Shown here: positions 24,985 through 33,629 of the stretch, in pieces
How positions within the stretch are numbered: position 1 is the stretch's first letter
How the letters are laid out: each line of letters starts with the position of its first letter
Assembly: GCF_007431345.1 (NCBI RefSeq)
Contig: NZ_CP041730.1
Span: 4,278,001 to 4,342,000 of the forward strand
Direction: 5' to 3'
DNA length: 64,000 bases
Origin: Chitinimonas arctica
GTDB lineage: Bacteria > Pseudomonadota > Gammaproteobacteria > Burkholderiales > Chitinimonadaceae
Made by a program: the position numbers and the translations under genes
The notes under the pieces: model-generated
What the model was told of the DNA's origin: nothing
The model's input: only the letters and a program-made list of their open reading frames with translations
The model's database searches: none

Positions 24985-26205
24985 CTATGCCGACCGATGC
25001 GACCTGGGCAACAGCAGATTCAGCAGGATGGCCAGGATGCCGCACAGGCTCACCCCGGAAAAACCAAAGCTGGCGCTGAAGTTCACCGCCAAGCCACCGA
25101 TGCCGCTGACCAGTACCACCGAGACGATACAAAGATTGCGTGGATCGGCCAGGTCGACCTTGCCCTCCAGCAAGGTCTTGAGGCCAATGCTGGCAATCGA
25201 CCCGAACAGCAGCAACATGATCCCGCCCATCACGGGCAGGGGAATGGAGTGGAGCAGGGCGCCGAATTTGGCGACAAAGGCCAACAGGATGGCGAAGCAG
25301 GCCGCCCAGGTCATGACCACCGGATTGAAGTTGCGCGTCAGCATGACCGCGCCGGTGACTTCGCCATAGGTGGTGACCGGCGGGCCGCCGAACAAGCCTA
25401 CCACGCTGACGGCCAGTCCGTCGCCCAGGAGGGTACGGTGCAGACCGGGTGATGCGGTGTAGTCGCGGCCCGTGACCGAGCCGATGGCCAGGATGCCGCC
25501 CACATGCTCGACGATGGGGGCGATTGCGACCGGAATCATGAACAGGATCGCAGCCCAGTTGAATTCGGCGTGGCCGAAGGTTGGGAGCGCCAGCCAAGGC
25601 GCCGCCAGCACGGGCCCGAAATCGACCACGCCCATGAAGATGGCGCAGACGTAGCCCACCGCCACACCGGCCAGGATAGGCACCAGCTTGATCATGCCGC
25701 GTGCCTTGATGGCAACCAGCATGGTGGTCAACAGCGAAATGCCGGCCAGCAGCAAGGCGGTGTCGTTGGCCATGATCTGGTTGGTACCGGCCTTGCCGCT
25801 GGCCATGCCCACGGCGACCGGCGCCAGGCCCAGTCCGATGACCATCACCACGGGACCGATGACGACCGGCGGCAAGATGCGATGGATAAACTCCACGCCG
25901 CGCCACTTCACCATGCCGGCCGCCAGGTAGTAGAAGAAGCTGGCGGATGCCAGCGCACCCAGGGTGGCGGGCATGCCCCAGGTTTGCACCGAATAGATGA
26001 CCGGCGCGATAAAGGCAAAGCTGGAGCCGAGGTAGATGGGCACCTGGCGCTTGGTTACCCATTGAAACAGCAGGGTGCCGATGCCGGCGCCCAGCAAGGC
26101 CAGGCTGGGGTTGAGGCCGGTGAGTAGCGGTACCAGCACGGTGGCGCCAAAGGCGACAAACAGGATCTGCGCACCGCCGATGGCGGTCTTGAGCGTGTCG
26201 TTCAT
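24985..26205 (-). CDS. uraA: Uracil permease (UraA-type uracil:H+ symporter)
   Basis: A 406-residue inner-membrane transporter of the nucleobase-cation-symporter-2 family. It has the discontinuous-helix segments typical of UraA: YLGSSFAFIAPV near residue 58, PVAIAPIVEHVGGILAIG near 230 with the Glu and His used for proton coupling, and GGPPVTTYGEVTGAVMLTRN near 280 with the substrate-binding Glu. Its ATG overlaps the upp stop by four bases, so import and salvage of uracil are translationally coupled. The frame ends 57 bases before the manganese riboswitch of the next gene, and I see no terminator between them. Confidence 0.92.
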   Translation of the reverse strand: MNDTLKTAIGGAQILFVAFGATVLVPLLTGLNPSLALLGAGIGTLLFQWVTKRQVPIYLGSSFAFIAPVIYSVQTWGMPATLGALASASFFYYLAAGMVKWRGVEFIHRILPPVVIGPVVMVIGLGLAPVAVGMASGKAGTNQIMANDTALLLAGISLLTTMLVAIKARGMIKLVPILAGVAVGYVCAIFMGVVDFGPVLAAPWLALPTFGHAEFNWAAILFMIPVAIAPIVEHVGGILAIGSVTGRDYTASPGLHRTLLGDGLAVSVVGLFGGPPVTTYGEVTGAVMLTRNFNPVVMTWAACFAILLAFVAKFGALLHSIPLPVMGGIMLLLFGSIASIGLKTLLEGKVDLADPRNLCIVSVVLVSGIGGLAVNFSASFGFSGVSLCGILAILLNLLLPRSHRSA

Positions 26206-26837
26206 GCGCTGGCCTTGGTCCCGAAGATCTTGTCGCCGGCATCGCCCAGACCGGGAATGATGTAGCCGTGCTCATTCAGGTGGCTGTCGATGGCGGCGGT
26301 ATAGATTTCGACGTCGGGATGCTTGTCCTGCATCAATTGCAAGCCTTCCGGCGCGGCGACCAGGACCAGCGCCTTGATATGGCGGCAGCCGGCCCGCTTC
26401 AGCATATCGACGGTGGCTACCATGGAGCCGCCGGTCGCCAGCATGGGATCGATGATCAGTGCGGTGCGCTCGGCCAGGTCGCCGACGAATTTCTCGAAGT
26501 ACGGTACCGGTTGCAGGGTTTCCTCGTTGCGGGCCAGGCCCACCACGCTGATCTTGGCATTGGGAATCATATCCAGTACGCCGTCCAGCATGCCGATGCC
26601 CGCGCGCAGGATGGGCACCACGGTGACCTTCTTGCCCTTTATCTGTTCGATCTCCACCGGACCGCACCACCCGGCTATGGTCACCTTTTCCAAGGGGAAG
26701 TCCTGGCAGGCCTCATAGGCCAGCAAGCGGCCGATCTCGGCGGTCAGTTCGCGGAATTTCTTGGTGCTGGTATCGGCTTCGCGGGCCAGGCCGATCTTGT
26801 GGCGTACCAGGGGGTGATGGATTTCATGAACTGCCAT
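26202..26837 (-). CDS. upp: Uracil phosphoribosyltransferase
   Basis: A 211-residue enzyme that converts uracil and PRPP to UMP. The PRPP loop reads IIDPMLATGGSMVATVDML, the uracil-binding segment near the C-terminus is YIIPGLGDAGDKIFGTK, and the early VPILRAGIGMLDGVLDMIP is equally diagnostic. Length matches other bacterial Upp proteins. AAGGG lies nine bases before the ATG. It is the first gene of the upp-uraA pair and is divergent from hpt, with a 165-base shared upstream region between the two purine/pyrimidine salvage genes. Confidence 0.95.
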   Translation of the reverse strand: MAVHEIHHPLVRHKIGLAREADTSTKKFRELTAEIGRLLAYEACQDFPLEKVTIAGWCGPVEIEQIKGKKVTVVPILRAGIGMLDGVLDMIPNAKISVVGLARNEETLQPVPYFEKFVGDLAERTALIIDPMLATGGSMVATVDMLKRAGCRHIKALVLVAAPEGLQLMQDKHPDVEIYTAAIDSHLNEHGYIIPGLGDAGDKIFGTKASA

Positions 26838-27002
26838 GGGATAACCCTTATTTAAATAACTGGGACGGCGCGAAGCTTAGGCGATGCTCGGCTGGCCTGC
26901 ACATCCAATTCGTCTATGCTGCTTGCAAGCCCTTGAAAATGTGCGTCTATATCGATACCCTTCGCGCCTTTTCAAGTTTTGGGTGGGATGCGGGAGATGG
27001 AT

Positions 27003-27554
27003 ATGAACCGGGACGAGATGGTAAAGGTAATGCAGGAGGCCGACTGCCTGCACGACGACGCCGAGGTATCCGCCGCGCTCGATCAGATGGCGCAAGCCAT
27101 CACCGCGGACCTGTGCGACAAGAATCCATTGGTCTACGTGGTGCTCAATGGCGGCATTATCGCCGCCGGCCAACTGCTGCCACGGTTGCGTTTCCCGCTG
27201 GAGGTCAGCTATCTGCATGCCACCCGCTACGGCGACAAGACCCAGGGCGGCCGGCTGAACTGGAAAGTAAAGCCCACCGAGGACATGAATGGCCGCACCG
27301 TGCTGATCATCGACGATATCCTGGATGAAGGTAATACCCTGGTGGCCGTCCTCGAATATTGCCGCGCCCAGGGTGCCAGCGAGGTGCTGACCGCCGTGGT
27401 GGTCAACAAGCGCCACGACCGCAAGGCGATCCCCGGCATGACCGGCGACTATGTCGGCATCGATGTCGAAGACCGCTTCCTGTTTGGCTGCGGCATGGAT
27501 TACAAGGGTTTCTGGCGCAATACCCTGGGCATCTATGCAGTAAAAGGTCTTTAA
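27003..27554 (+). CDS. hpt: Hypoxanthine-guanine phosphoribosyltransferase
   Basis: A 183-residue purine-salvage enzyme transferring ribose-phosphate from PRPP to hypoxanthine or guanine. The catalytic PRPP motif VLIIDDILDEGNTL lies near residue 100. VVLNGGIIAAGQLLPRL precedes it, and VVVNKRHDRKA and DYVGIDVEDRFLFGCGMDYKG form the base-binding side. Four nearby in-frame starts exist (26979, 26988, 26997, 27003); GGGAG at 26992-26996 points to 27003. The gene is divergent from upp. A GGGGGCG/CGCCCCC hairpin at 27564-27582 follows. Confidence 0.92.
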   Translation: MNRDEMVKVMQEADCLHDDAEVSAALDQMAQAITADLCDKNPLVYVVLNGGIIAAGQLLPRLRFPLEVSYLHATRYGDKTQGGRLNWKVKPTEDMNGRTVLIIDDILDEGNTLVAVLEYCRAQGASEVLTAVVVNKRHDRKAIPGMTGDYVGIDVEDRFLFGCGMDYKGFWRNTLGIYAVKGL

Positions 27555-27563
27555 GCCGGAGAT

Positions 27564-27582
27564 GGGGGCGCACGTCGCCCCC
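27564..27582 (+). terminator. Short GC-rich hairpin between convergent genes
   Basis: GGGGGCG and CGCCCCC pair across a five-base loop between the stop of hpt and the convergent zinc-ribbon gene. There is no T-run, so termination is only plausible. Confidence 0.4.
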
Positions 27583-27587
27583 GCGCA

Positions 27588-28373
27588 CTAGCTTTTCGAT
27601 TCCAGGAACTGCTGGCGGCCCTGCCAGAGCAGATACAGGCCCCAGATCCAGGACAGCAAGATCAGCATCGATCCCAGGCCGTGCGCCAGGATCGCCAGGG
27701 CATTGTCCCAGTGCAGCATGCCCAGGGGTTCCAGGATATTGTGCCAGTCATGGCGCAGGATGCGCGATTCCACGATCTCGTCGCTCCACTCTCCGATCAA
27801 GCTCAGCTGCATGGTGCTTGCATCGCCGATATAGGGTGCGAGATCGATCATATTCTGACCCAGCCACCACAGGCAGACCGATCCGCCGAAGGGATTGTGT
27901 TCGCGCCAGACGAAGACCACGCCCAGCATCAGGGGCACCAGGCATTGGAAGAGGCTGCCCCCCAGAAAGGTCATCCACTGGCCGAAGGGTATGAACAACA
28001 CATGGCCGAATTCATGGAAGGGCAGGTCGACCAGGTGCAAAAAGGACTGGTTGGCATCGGCTTGGCGCCAGCCGCCGGCAATAAAGCTCAGTCCCCAGAT
28101 CAATAGCACAAGTTGCGCAAGGGACTGGACGCCCAGCGTGAGGGCGGTCGTCCGTGCCGGGGGGGCGCACAGGTAGCTGCCCAGCGTGGCCAGCCAGCCA
28201 TCGATTCCGTCTCGTACGGTGACATCGGGCAGGGGTGGCAGACCGGCGGCCTGGTCGGCAAGATATTGCGCGTATTTGGCGAATACGATACCGCAATGCA
28301 GGCAGGCGCTACCGTCGGCGGGGTCGTGGGCTCGGCGGGTGTAACCGCATTTTGGGCAAACTGGGCGTTCCAT
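27588..28373 (-). CDS. Zinc-ribbon membrane protein with an HEFGH metalloprotease-like motif
   Basis: A 261-residue protein. The first 35 residues form a zinc ribbon: CPKCGYTR, then CLHCGIVF. After a short linker come about five membrane segments. Between the first and second lies DLPFHEFGHVLF near residue 120, an H-E-x-x-H zinc motif in the setting used by site-2-type and related membrane metallopeptidases. Later WLGQNMIDLAPYIGDA could supply the third ligand (N-x-x-D-x-x-P is typical of M50 proteins). Whether it cleaves anything is unknown. It is convergent with hpt and divergent from glyA. Confidence 0.7.
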   Translation of the reverse strand: MERPVCPKCGYTRRAHDPADGSACLHCGIVFAKYAQYLADQAAGLPPLPDVTVRDGIDGWLATLGSYLCAPPARTTALTLGVQSLAQLVLLIWGLSFIAGGWRQADANQSFLHLVDLPFHEFGHVLFIPFGQWMTFLGGSLFQCLVPLMLGVVFVWREHNPFGGSVCLWWLGQNMIDLAPYIGDASTMQLSLIGEWSDEIVESRILRHDWHNILEPLGMLHWDNALAILAHGLGSMLILLSWIWGLYLLWQGRQQFLESKS

Positions 28374-28509
28374 ATGCGGCAGTTTAAGCGAGCTGATCTA
28401 TATGCGGGTAACCATATATGCTCATGCATTCCATTCACCTGGCCTGGCACGCGCGTCGTGGTAAAATCCGCGCCCTCACTCCCCCCACGTTCCTTCGGAA
28501 GCCTCCGCC

Positions 28510-29754
28510 ATGTTCAAGCCGCTCACCATCGCCGAATTCGATCCCGAATTGTCCGCCGCCATGCAAGGCGAAGTTGTTCGCCAGCACGAGCACATCGAAC
28601 TGATCGCCTCGGAAAACTACACCAGCCCGGCTGTGATGGAGGCGCAGGGATCGCAGCTCACCAACAAGTACGCCGAGGGCTATCCCGGCAAGCGTTTCTA
28701 CGGTGGTTGCGAGTTTGTCGATGTGGTGGAGCAGTTGGCGATCGACCGGGTCAAGCAGCTGTTCGGCGCCGAGTATGCCAATGTGCAGCCGCATTCCGGT
28801 TCGCAAGCCAACCAGGCGGTGTATTTCAGCATCCTCAAGCCGGGCGATACTGTGATGGGCATGAATCTGGGCCATGGCGGCCACTTGACCCATGGATCGC
28901 CGGCCAATCTGTCCGGCAAGTTGTTCAATATCGTGCCTTACGGTCTGAATGCGCAAGAAGAGATCGATTATGACGAGATGGAACGCATCGCCATCGAGAC
29001 CAAGCCCAAGCTGATCATTGGCGGTGCTTCCGCCTTTGCCCTGCGTTTCGACTTCGCCCGCATGGCCGCCATCGCCAAGCAGGTCGGCGCCTATTTCATG
29101 GTGGATATGGCCCATTACGCCGGCCTGATCGCCGCCGGTGTCTACCCCAATCCGGTACCGCACGCCGACTTCGTTACCTCGACCACCCACAAGACCCTGC
29201 GCGGTCCCCGTGGCGGCCTGATCCTGGCCAAGGCCGAGTTCGAAAAGAGCCTGAACAGCAATGTCTTCCCCACCCTGCAAGGCGGTCCGCTGGAGCATGT
29301 GATCGCGGCCAAGGCCATTGCCTTCAAGGAAGCCTTGCAACCCGAGTTCAAGGTCTACCAGCAACAGGTGCTGGACAACGCCGCCATCATGGCCAAGACC
29401 TTGGCCGAGCGTGGCTTGCGGATTATTTCAGGCCGCACCGAATCGCATATGTTCCTGGTCGATCTGCGCCCCAAGGGCCTGACCGGCAAGGCCGCCGATG
29501 CCGCCCTGGGCCTGGCGCATATCACCGTCAACAAGAACGCCATTCCAAACGACCCGGAAAGCCCGTTCGTGACTTCCGGCATCCGTATCGGCGCACCGGC
29601 CATCACCACCCGTGGCTTCAAGCAGGCCGAAGCGATCGAAGTGGCCAACCTGGTTGCCGACGTGCTGGAAAAGCCGGCCGATGAAGCCAATATCGCTGCC
29701 GTCAAAACGCGGGTCCATGCCCTGACCAGCCGCTTCCCGGTGTACGCCAGGTAA
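28510..29754 (+). CDS. glyA: Serine hydroxymethyltransferase
   Basis: A 414-residue PLP enzyme interconverting serine and glycine with tetrahydrofolate. VTSTTHKTLRGPRGG holds the PLP lysine near residue 228, ENYTSPAVMEAQGSQLTNKYAEGYPGKR-type residues form the N-terminal folate/PLP region, and VDMAHYAGLIAAG is the PLP-Asp strand. Length and sequence are those of standard proteobacterial GlyA. A TAAAAT box at 28462-28467 resembles a -10 element. A strong terminator follows at 29782-29822, so the gene is probably monocistronic. Together with kbl-tdh it gives two routes to glycine in this window. Confidence 0.96.
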   Translation: MFKPLTIAEFDPELSAAMQGEVVRQHEHIELIASENYTSPAVMEAQGSQLTNKYAEGYPGKRFYGGCEFVDVVEQLAIDRVKQLFGAEYANVQPHSGSQANQAVYFSILKPGDTVMGMNLGHGGHLTHGSPANLSGKLFNIVPYGLNAQEEIDYDEMERIAIETKPKLIIGGASAFALRFDFARMAAIAKQVGAYFMVDMAHYAGLIAAGVYPNPVPHADFVTSTTHKTLRGPRGGLILAKAEFEKSLNSNVFPTLQGGPLEHVIAAKAIAFKEALQPEFKVYQQQVLDNAAIMAKTLAERGLRIISGRTESHMFLVDLRPKGLTGKAADAALGLAHITVNKNAIPNDPESPFVTSGIRIGAPAITTRGFKQAEAIEVANLVADVLEKPADEANIAAVKTRVHALTSRFPVYAR

Positions 29755-29781
29755 GTTCCTGGTTCTACCCGTGCAAGCCAG

Positions 29782-29822
29782 GCGGCGGCGCAATCGGTAA
29801 CGATGCGCCGCCGTTTTCTTTT
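29782..29822 (+). terminator. Rho-independent terminator of glyA
   Basis: The stem GGCGGCGCAATCG pairs with CGATGCGCCGCC (one mismatch) around a GTAA tetraloop and is followed directly by GTTTTCTTTT. It begins 27 bases after the glyA stop. Confidence 0.85.
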
Positions 29823-29973
29823 GTGTGCGGTTGCCGCCCCGGGTGCTCCCGCCGGGGCCGCCGGCAAAACAACAACAGTGCCGGCGCTGTCATTCGCCCA
29901 GTCCGCCCGCAGCTGGCATCATGCCCGCCTGTCGCCCGCGACAAGAATGAACCATCCCGAGAGGACCCATCCC

Positions 29974-31293
29974 ATGAAGTGGAAAACAATGCTTGCCGCC
30001 GGCAGCCTGCTGTTCGGCATGGCCGGGCAGGCACAGGCGGTCGCGCCTGAGCAGGTAAAGACCTTTACCTTGCCGAATGGCATGAAATTTCTGGTGCTGG
30101 AAAACAGCAACATTCCCAATGCCAATATGTATACCTTCTGGAAGGTCGGATCGCGCAATGAAGCGCCCGGCATTACCGGCTTGTCGCATTTCTTCGAACA
30201 TATGATGTTCAACGGCGCCAAGAAATTCGGTCCCAAGGAATTCGACCGGGTGATGGAAGCCAAGGGCGGCTCCAACAACGCCTATACCAGCTCGGACGTG
30301 ACGGTGTACCAGGACTGGTTCCCCGCCTCCTCGCTGGAAACGATATTCGAACTGGAAGGCGACCGGATCGCCAGCCTGAATATCGATCCCAAGATCGTGG
30401 AAAGCGAACGCGGCGTCGTGGCCTCCGAGCGGTCGACCGGCTTGGAGAATTCCAATTCCCGCGTGCTGGACGAGGCCGTGCTCGCCGCCGCTTTCAGCGC
30501 CCACCCGTATTCCTGGCCGGTGATCGGGCATGAATCCGATATCCGCGCCTGGACGCAGGAAGATCTGCGCCGCTATTTCGACACCTATTACGCGCCCAAC
30601 AATGCGCTGACGGTGGTGGTGGGCGACATCAAGTTCGACGAAGTGAAGCGCCTGGCCGAACAATATCTGGGTGCCATCCCGGCGCGCGCCACGCCGCCGG
30701 CGGTGCGGACGGTGGAGCCCGAGCAGACCGGCGAGCGGCGCGTCTTCGTGCGCAAGGAATCGGTTACCACCCCCAATCTGATGATCGCCTACAAGGTTCC
30801 CGCGACCCAACACGCCGACTTCTACGCCCTGGATGTGTTGCAGAGCCTGCTTACTGGCGGGAATACCTCGCGTTTGTACCGCGCCCTGGTCGATAAGCGG
30901 CTAGCCAGCGAGGTCGAAGCCTTCCGCAGCGAGACCTTTGATCCCGGCGTGCTCCAGTTCTACGCGGTGGCCGCCGACGGTGTGTCGGCCGCCAGGCTGG
31001 AAAAAGCCCTGCTGGCCGAGCTGGACCGGCTGGTGCGCGACGGCGTGAGCGAGCAGGAGTTGCAGAAGGTCAAGAACCAAAAGCTGATCGGCTTGTATCG
31101 CGAGCAGGAAACCATCAACGGCCAGGCCTCGCAGCTGGGCCAGTACGAGGTGTTCTTCGGCGACTACCGCAAGCTGTTCGATGCCCCGGCCGCCTACCGC
31201 AAGTTGACCGTGGCCGATATCCGCACCGTGGCGGCCAACTATTTGAAGAAGGCGCATCGCACCGTGGGTGTGCTGGCCGCGAAGGAGGATTGA
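29974..31293 (+). CDS. M16 family zinc peptidase, catalytic subunit
   Basis: A 439-residue exported inverzincin-type peptidase. A signal peptide (MKWKTMLAAGSLLFGMAGQA) leads to the zinc site H72-F-F-E75-H76 in GLSHFFEHMMFNGAKKFGP; the third ligand Glu lies in the downstream VESERGVVASERS segment. Residues 200-439 form the second M16 half with PNNALTVVVGDIKFDEV and the YRALVDKRLASEV region. It probably degrades peptides in the periplasm as a heterodimer with the product of the next gene, which starts three bases after its stop and lacks the zinc ligands. AGAGGA precedes the ATG. Confidence 0.92.
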   Translation: MKWKTMLAAGSLLFGMAGQAQAVAPEQVKTFTLPNGMKFLVLENSNIPNANMYTFWKVGSRNEAPGITGLSHFFEHMMFNGAKKFGPKEFDRVMEAKGGSNNAYTSSDVTVYQDWFPASSLETIFELEGDRIASLNIDPKIVESERGVVASERSTGLENSNSRVLDEAVLAAAFSAHPYSWPVIGHESDIRAWTQEDLRRYFDTYYAPNNALTVVVGDIKFDEVKRLAEQYLGAIPARATPPAVRTVEPEQTGERRVFVRKESVTTPNLMIAYKVPATQHADFYALDVLQSLLTGGNTSRLYRALVDKRLASEVEAFRSETFDPGVLQFYAVAADGVSAARLEKALLAELDRLVRDGVSEQELQKVKNQKLIGLYREQETINGQASQLGQYEVFFGDYRKLFDAPAAYRKLTVADIRTVAANYLKKAHRTVGVLAAKED

Positions 31294-31295
31294 GC

Positions 31296-32684
31296 ATGAA
31301 ACGACTCTTGCTAAGCAGCCTGCTGGGGCTGATCGGCACGGTATATGCGGCGGATTTTCGCCTGCCGGCCTATGAGACCAGCAAACTGCCCAATGGCCTG
31401 ACCATCCAGTTGATGGAACGGCATGAAGTGCCGCTGATCGCCGTACGCGCGGTGGTCAAGGCCGGTTCGGTGTGGGACGGCAAGCAGGCCGGCCTGGCCA
31501 ACCTCACTGCCGAGGCCTTGCTGCTGGGCAGCCAGCGCTATGGCAAGAAGGCGCTGGAAGAAGCCTTCGACTTCCGTGGTGCCAATATCGGCAGTGTAAG
31601 CGGCGCGGAACAAGCCATCCTGACGGCCGACTTTGCCCGCGACGATACCGCCGCGCTGCTGCCCATCCTGGCCGAGGTGCTGCAACACCCCAGCTTCGAT
31701 GCCGGCGAATTGAACAAGCTCCGGGCGCGTAGCGTCGATGGCCTGAAGCAGGCCAAGGAAAGCCCGCGCAATGTGGTGCAGAGCTATTACCGCAGCATGC
31801 TGTTCGGCGAAGGCGCCTATGGCAATCCGGCCGAAGGCACGGTAGGCAGCGTCGGCGCCCTCAAGCGCGCCGATGTGCAGGCCTTCCACCAGCGCTACTA
31901 CCGGCCGGACAATGCCACCCTGGTGGTGGTCGGCGATTTCAAGGCGGCCGAACTGCGCCAGCAGCTGGAAAAACTGTTCGGCAACTGGCAGGCCAAGGGC
32001 GAAGCGCCAAAGGAACTGGCCTACGGCACGGTGCGCGCCGACAAGGCGCGGGTCTGGTTGATCAACAAGCCCGACTCGGTGGAAACCACCTTTATGTTCG
32101 GTGGGGCCGGCATCGCCCGCAACGATCCCGACTATATTCCCTTGCAGGTGGTCAATACCATCCTGGGTGGCCGATTCACCTCCTGGCTGAACGACGAATT
32201 GCGGGTCAATTCCGGGCTGACCTATGGCGCCCGCAGCGAGTTCAGCAGCTTGTCGCAGACCGGCACCTTCCTGGTATCGAGCTTCACGGCCCTGGACAAG
32301 ACCGAAGCAGCCTTGGCGCTGGCCAGCAAGACCTATCAGCGGCTATGGGATAAGGGCATAGACGAAGCCACCCTGGAATCGGCCAAGGCCTATGTCAAAG
32401 GCCAGTATCCACCCCGCTTCGAAACCAACGAGCAGTTGGCGGGCTTGCTGGGCGATATGTTCGCCTACCGGCTTGAGCGGGCGCAGCTGGACAGCTTTAT
32501 GCAAAGCGTGGACCAGCTGACCACCGCCAGCGCCAAGCAGTTGGTGGAAAAGCATTTCCCCCGCGACAAGCTGCAGATGGTGCTGATCGGCAAGGCCGAG
32601 ACCATCCGCCCGATCGCCGCCAAGTATGGCGAAGTGACCGAGCTGGATATCAAGGCGGACGGGTTCGCGCCCTTGGTGCGGTAA
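31296..32684 (+). CDS. M16 family peptidase-like protein, non-catalytic partner
   Basis: A 462-residue exported M16-fold protein with signal peptide MKRLLLSSLLGLIGTVYA. Where the catalytic subunit has H-x-x-E-H, this one reads GLANLTAEALLLGSQ, so the zinc site is missing and it cannot cleave by the usual mechanism. It keeps the substrate-contacting C-terminal half, including NSGLTYGARSEFSSL, the R/Y pair of the family. Such pairs work like the alpha/beta subunits of mitochondrial processing peptidase. AAGGAGG overlaps the end of the upstream gene, giving coupled expression. Confidence 0.92.
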   Translation: MKRLLLSSLLGLIGTVYAADFRLPAYETSKLPNGLTIQLMERHEVPLIAVRAVVKAGSVWDGKQAGLANLTAEALLLGSQRYGKKALEEAFDFRGANIGSVSGAEQAILTADFARDDTAALLPILAEVLQHPSFDAGELNKLRARSVDGLKQAKESPRNVVQSYYRSMLFGEGAYGNPAEGTVGSVGALKRADVQAFHQRYYRPDNATLVVVGDFKAAELRQQLEKLFGNWQAKGEAPKELAYGTVRADKARVWLINKPDSVETTFMFGGAGIARNDPDYIPLQVVNTILGGRFTSWLNDELRVNSGLTYGARSEFSSLSQTGTFLVSSFTALDKTEAALALASKTYQRLWDKGIDEATLESAKAYVKGQYPPRFETNEQLAGLLGDMFAYRLERAQLDSFMQSVDQLTTASAKQLVEKHFPRDKLQMVLIGKAETIRPIAAKYGEVTELDIKADGFAPLVR

Positions 32685-32742
32685 AGAGCGGGACAGATGC
32701 ATCCCGGCTGTTGGAGGAGGGGCGGCCGGGTATGTGGCATGC

Positions 32743-32915
32743 CCTTGCTTCCCCAGCTGCAACGGCTTGGCCTGGCGGATCAGGACGGACTCGCTATCGT
32801 CCGGCTGCTTGCTGCCCATATGGCAGCTTGCGCTGAACGGATGGTTGTTGTCGTCCATGATGCCCACCGTTTGCGGGTCGATAACGGCGATGTTCTCGAT
32901 GGTGTTGAACGGCAT
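32743..32915 (-). pseudogene. Duplicated 3' fragment of the phytase-like/GDPD lipoprotein gene
   Basis: The minus strand encodes MPFNTIENIAVIDPQTVGIM and continues to AKPLQLGKQ, about 57 residues. These match the very C-terminus of the intact gene at 35186-37672 (MPFNTIENVVVIDPQTLGVM ... AKPLRLGK) in order and, at most positions, in DNA. No upstream part of that gene is present here and no stop follows in frame, so it is a remnant. It lies 2.4 kb from the intact end and in the same orientation, so the two form direct repeats around the AT-rich gene. Confidence 0.75.
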
Positions 32916-33005
32916 CGTCTGCAACTGTCGGACTTGGGGTGAAATTTCCCCATTTCCGTCGGCACGAGAAAACATTTCGCCGGCTTTGGGCCTGAAGCAT
33001 CAAAT

Positions 33006-33425
33006 TCAAAGGGCCGTACCACGGGCCTTTTTAGACAGCTGATTTGATCGGGGTGTCTTTGGGCGTAGTTCCGGATTTAATAATATTTTCCAATTTAAGT
33101 ACGTATAGCTATTTTTTTCAACTGTTTCAATGTATGCGATTTTTTCTTCAAAAATTGCAACTCTGTTTTTTTGAGCAGCAGCGGATTCTTTATCCCCTTT
33201 GCTCTCGAAACGCGCTGCTCGAGCAGAAGTAGCTAGTTGAGAAGCTACCAGATTGGATTTCTGCCGACTGAGTTCGGTGACTACTGATTTCTTGTGCTCT
33301 TCGAATAACGTATCGAGTTCACCATCGCCCCCTTTATTGGCAATGTATCGACTGATTTCAGTTTTTATTTCTTTTAATATGTCGGCTCTTTTACTATTAA
33401 ATTCTCCTCTTTTTTCCTCGTAATT
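33006..33425 (-). pseudogene. In-frame remainder of the AT-rich duplicated gene beyond its internal stop
   Basis: Reading on past the TAA at 33426-33428 in the same frame gives about 139 sense codons to TGA at 33006. These continue the second internal repeat residue for residue: ELDTLFEEHKKSVVTELSRQK matches KLDTLFDKYKNSVATERNRQK in the first copy, and NWKILLNPELRP matches NWKISLAPKLRP. The stop corresponds to a TCA serine codon in the first copy, one base different. So this is a nonsense-truncated tail, or a read error at one base. Confidence 0.7.
33008..33032 (+). terminator. Hairpin with T-run facing the M16 operon
   Basis: AAAGG-x-CCGT pairs with ACGG-x-CCTTT around ACC, followed by TTTTT on the plus strand. 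It may end transcripts from the M16 operon 320 bases upstream. It overlaps the end of the AT-rich remnant on the other strand. Confidence 0.45.
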
Positions 33426-33629
33426 TTATTTATTTTCGTCGGCTTTTTTGTATTTAATATAGTAGGGGCGGAGGAGGGCGGTTAGGTGAAAATATTCACA
33501 TTTATTTTCTTTGTACTGATTGAGTAAGGTGTCGATTTTTTCTAAAATTTTCTTTTGCTGATCCGCTAATGTAGGCGTGGGAGCCGTGCTGACGGAAGTG
33601 AGAGTTTCAGGAGTGACTCCATTTGTTAC
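33060..33629 (-). repeat. Internal repeat, second copy (570 bases)
   Basis: It encodes VTNGVTPETLTSVSTAPTPT through ELRP and is homologous to 33774-34328. It contains the stop at 33426. Flanking segments of the gene are not repeated. Confidence 0.75.

Noticed and set aside
28374..28509. Possible glycine or other riboswitch upstream of glyA
   Set aside because: The 136-base leader is too short and shows none of the conserved glycine-aptamer segments.
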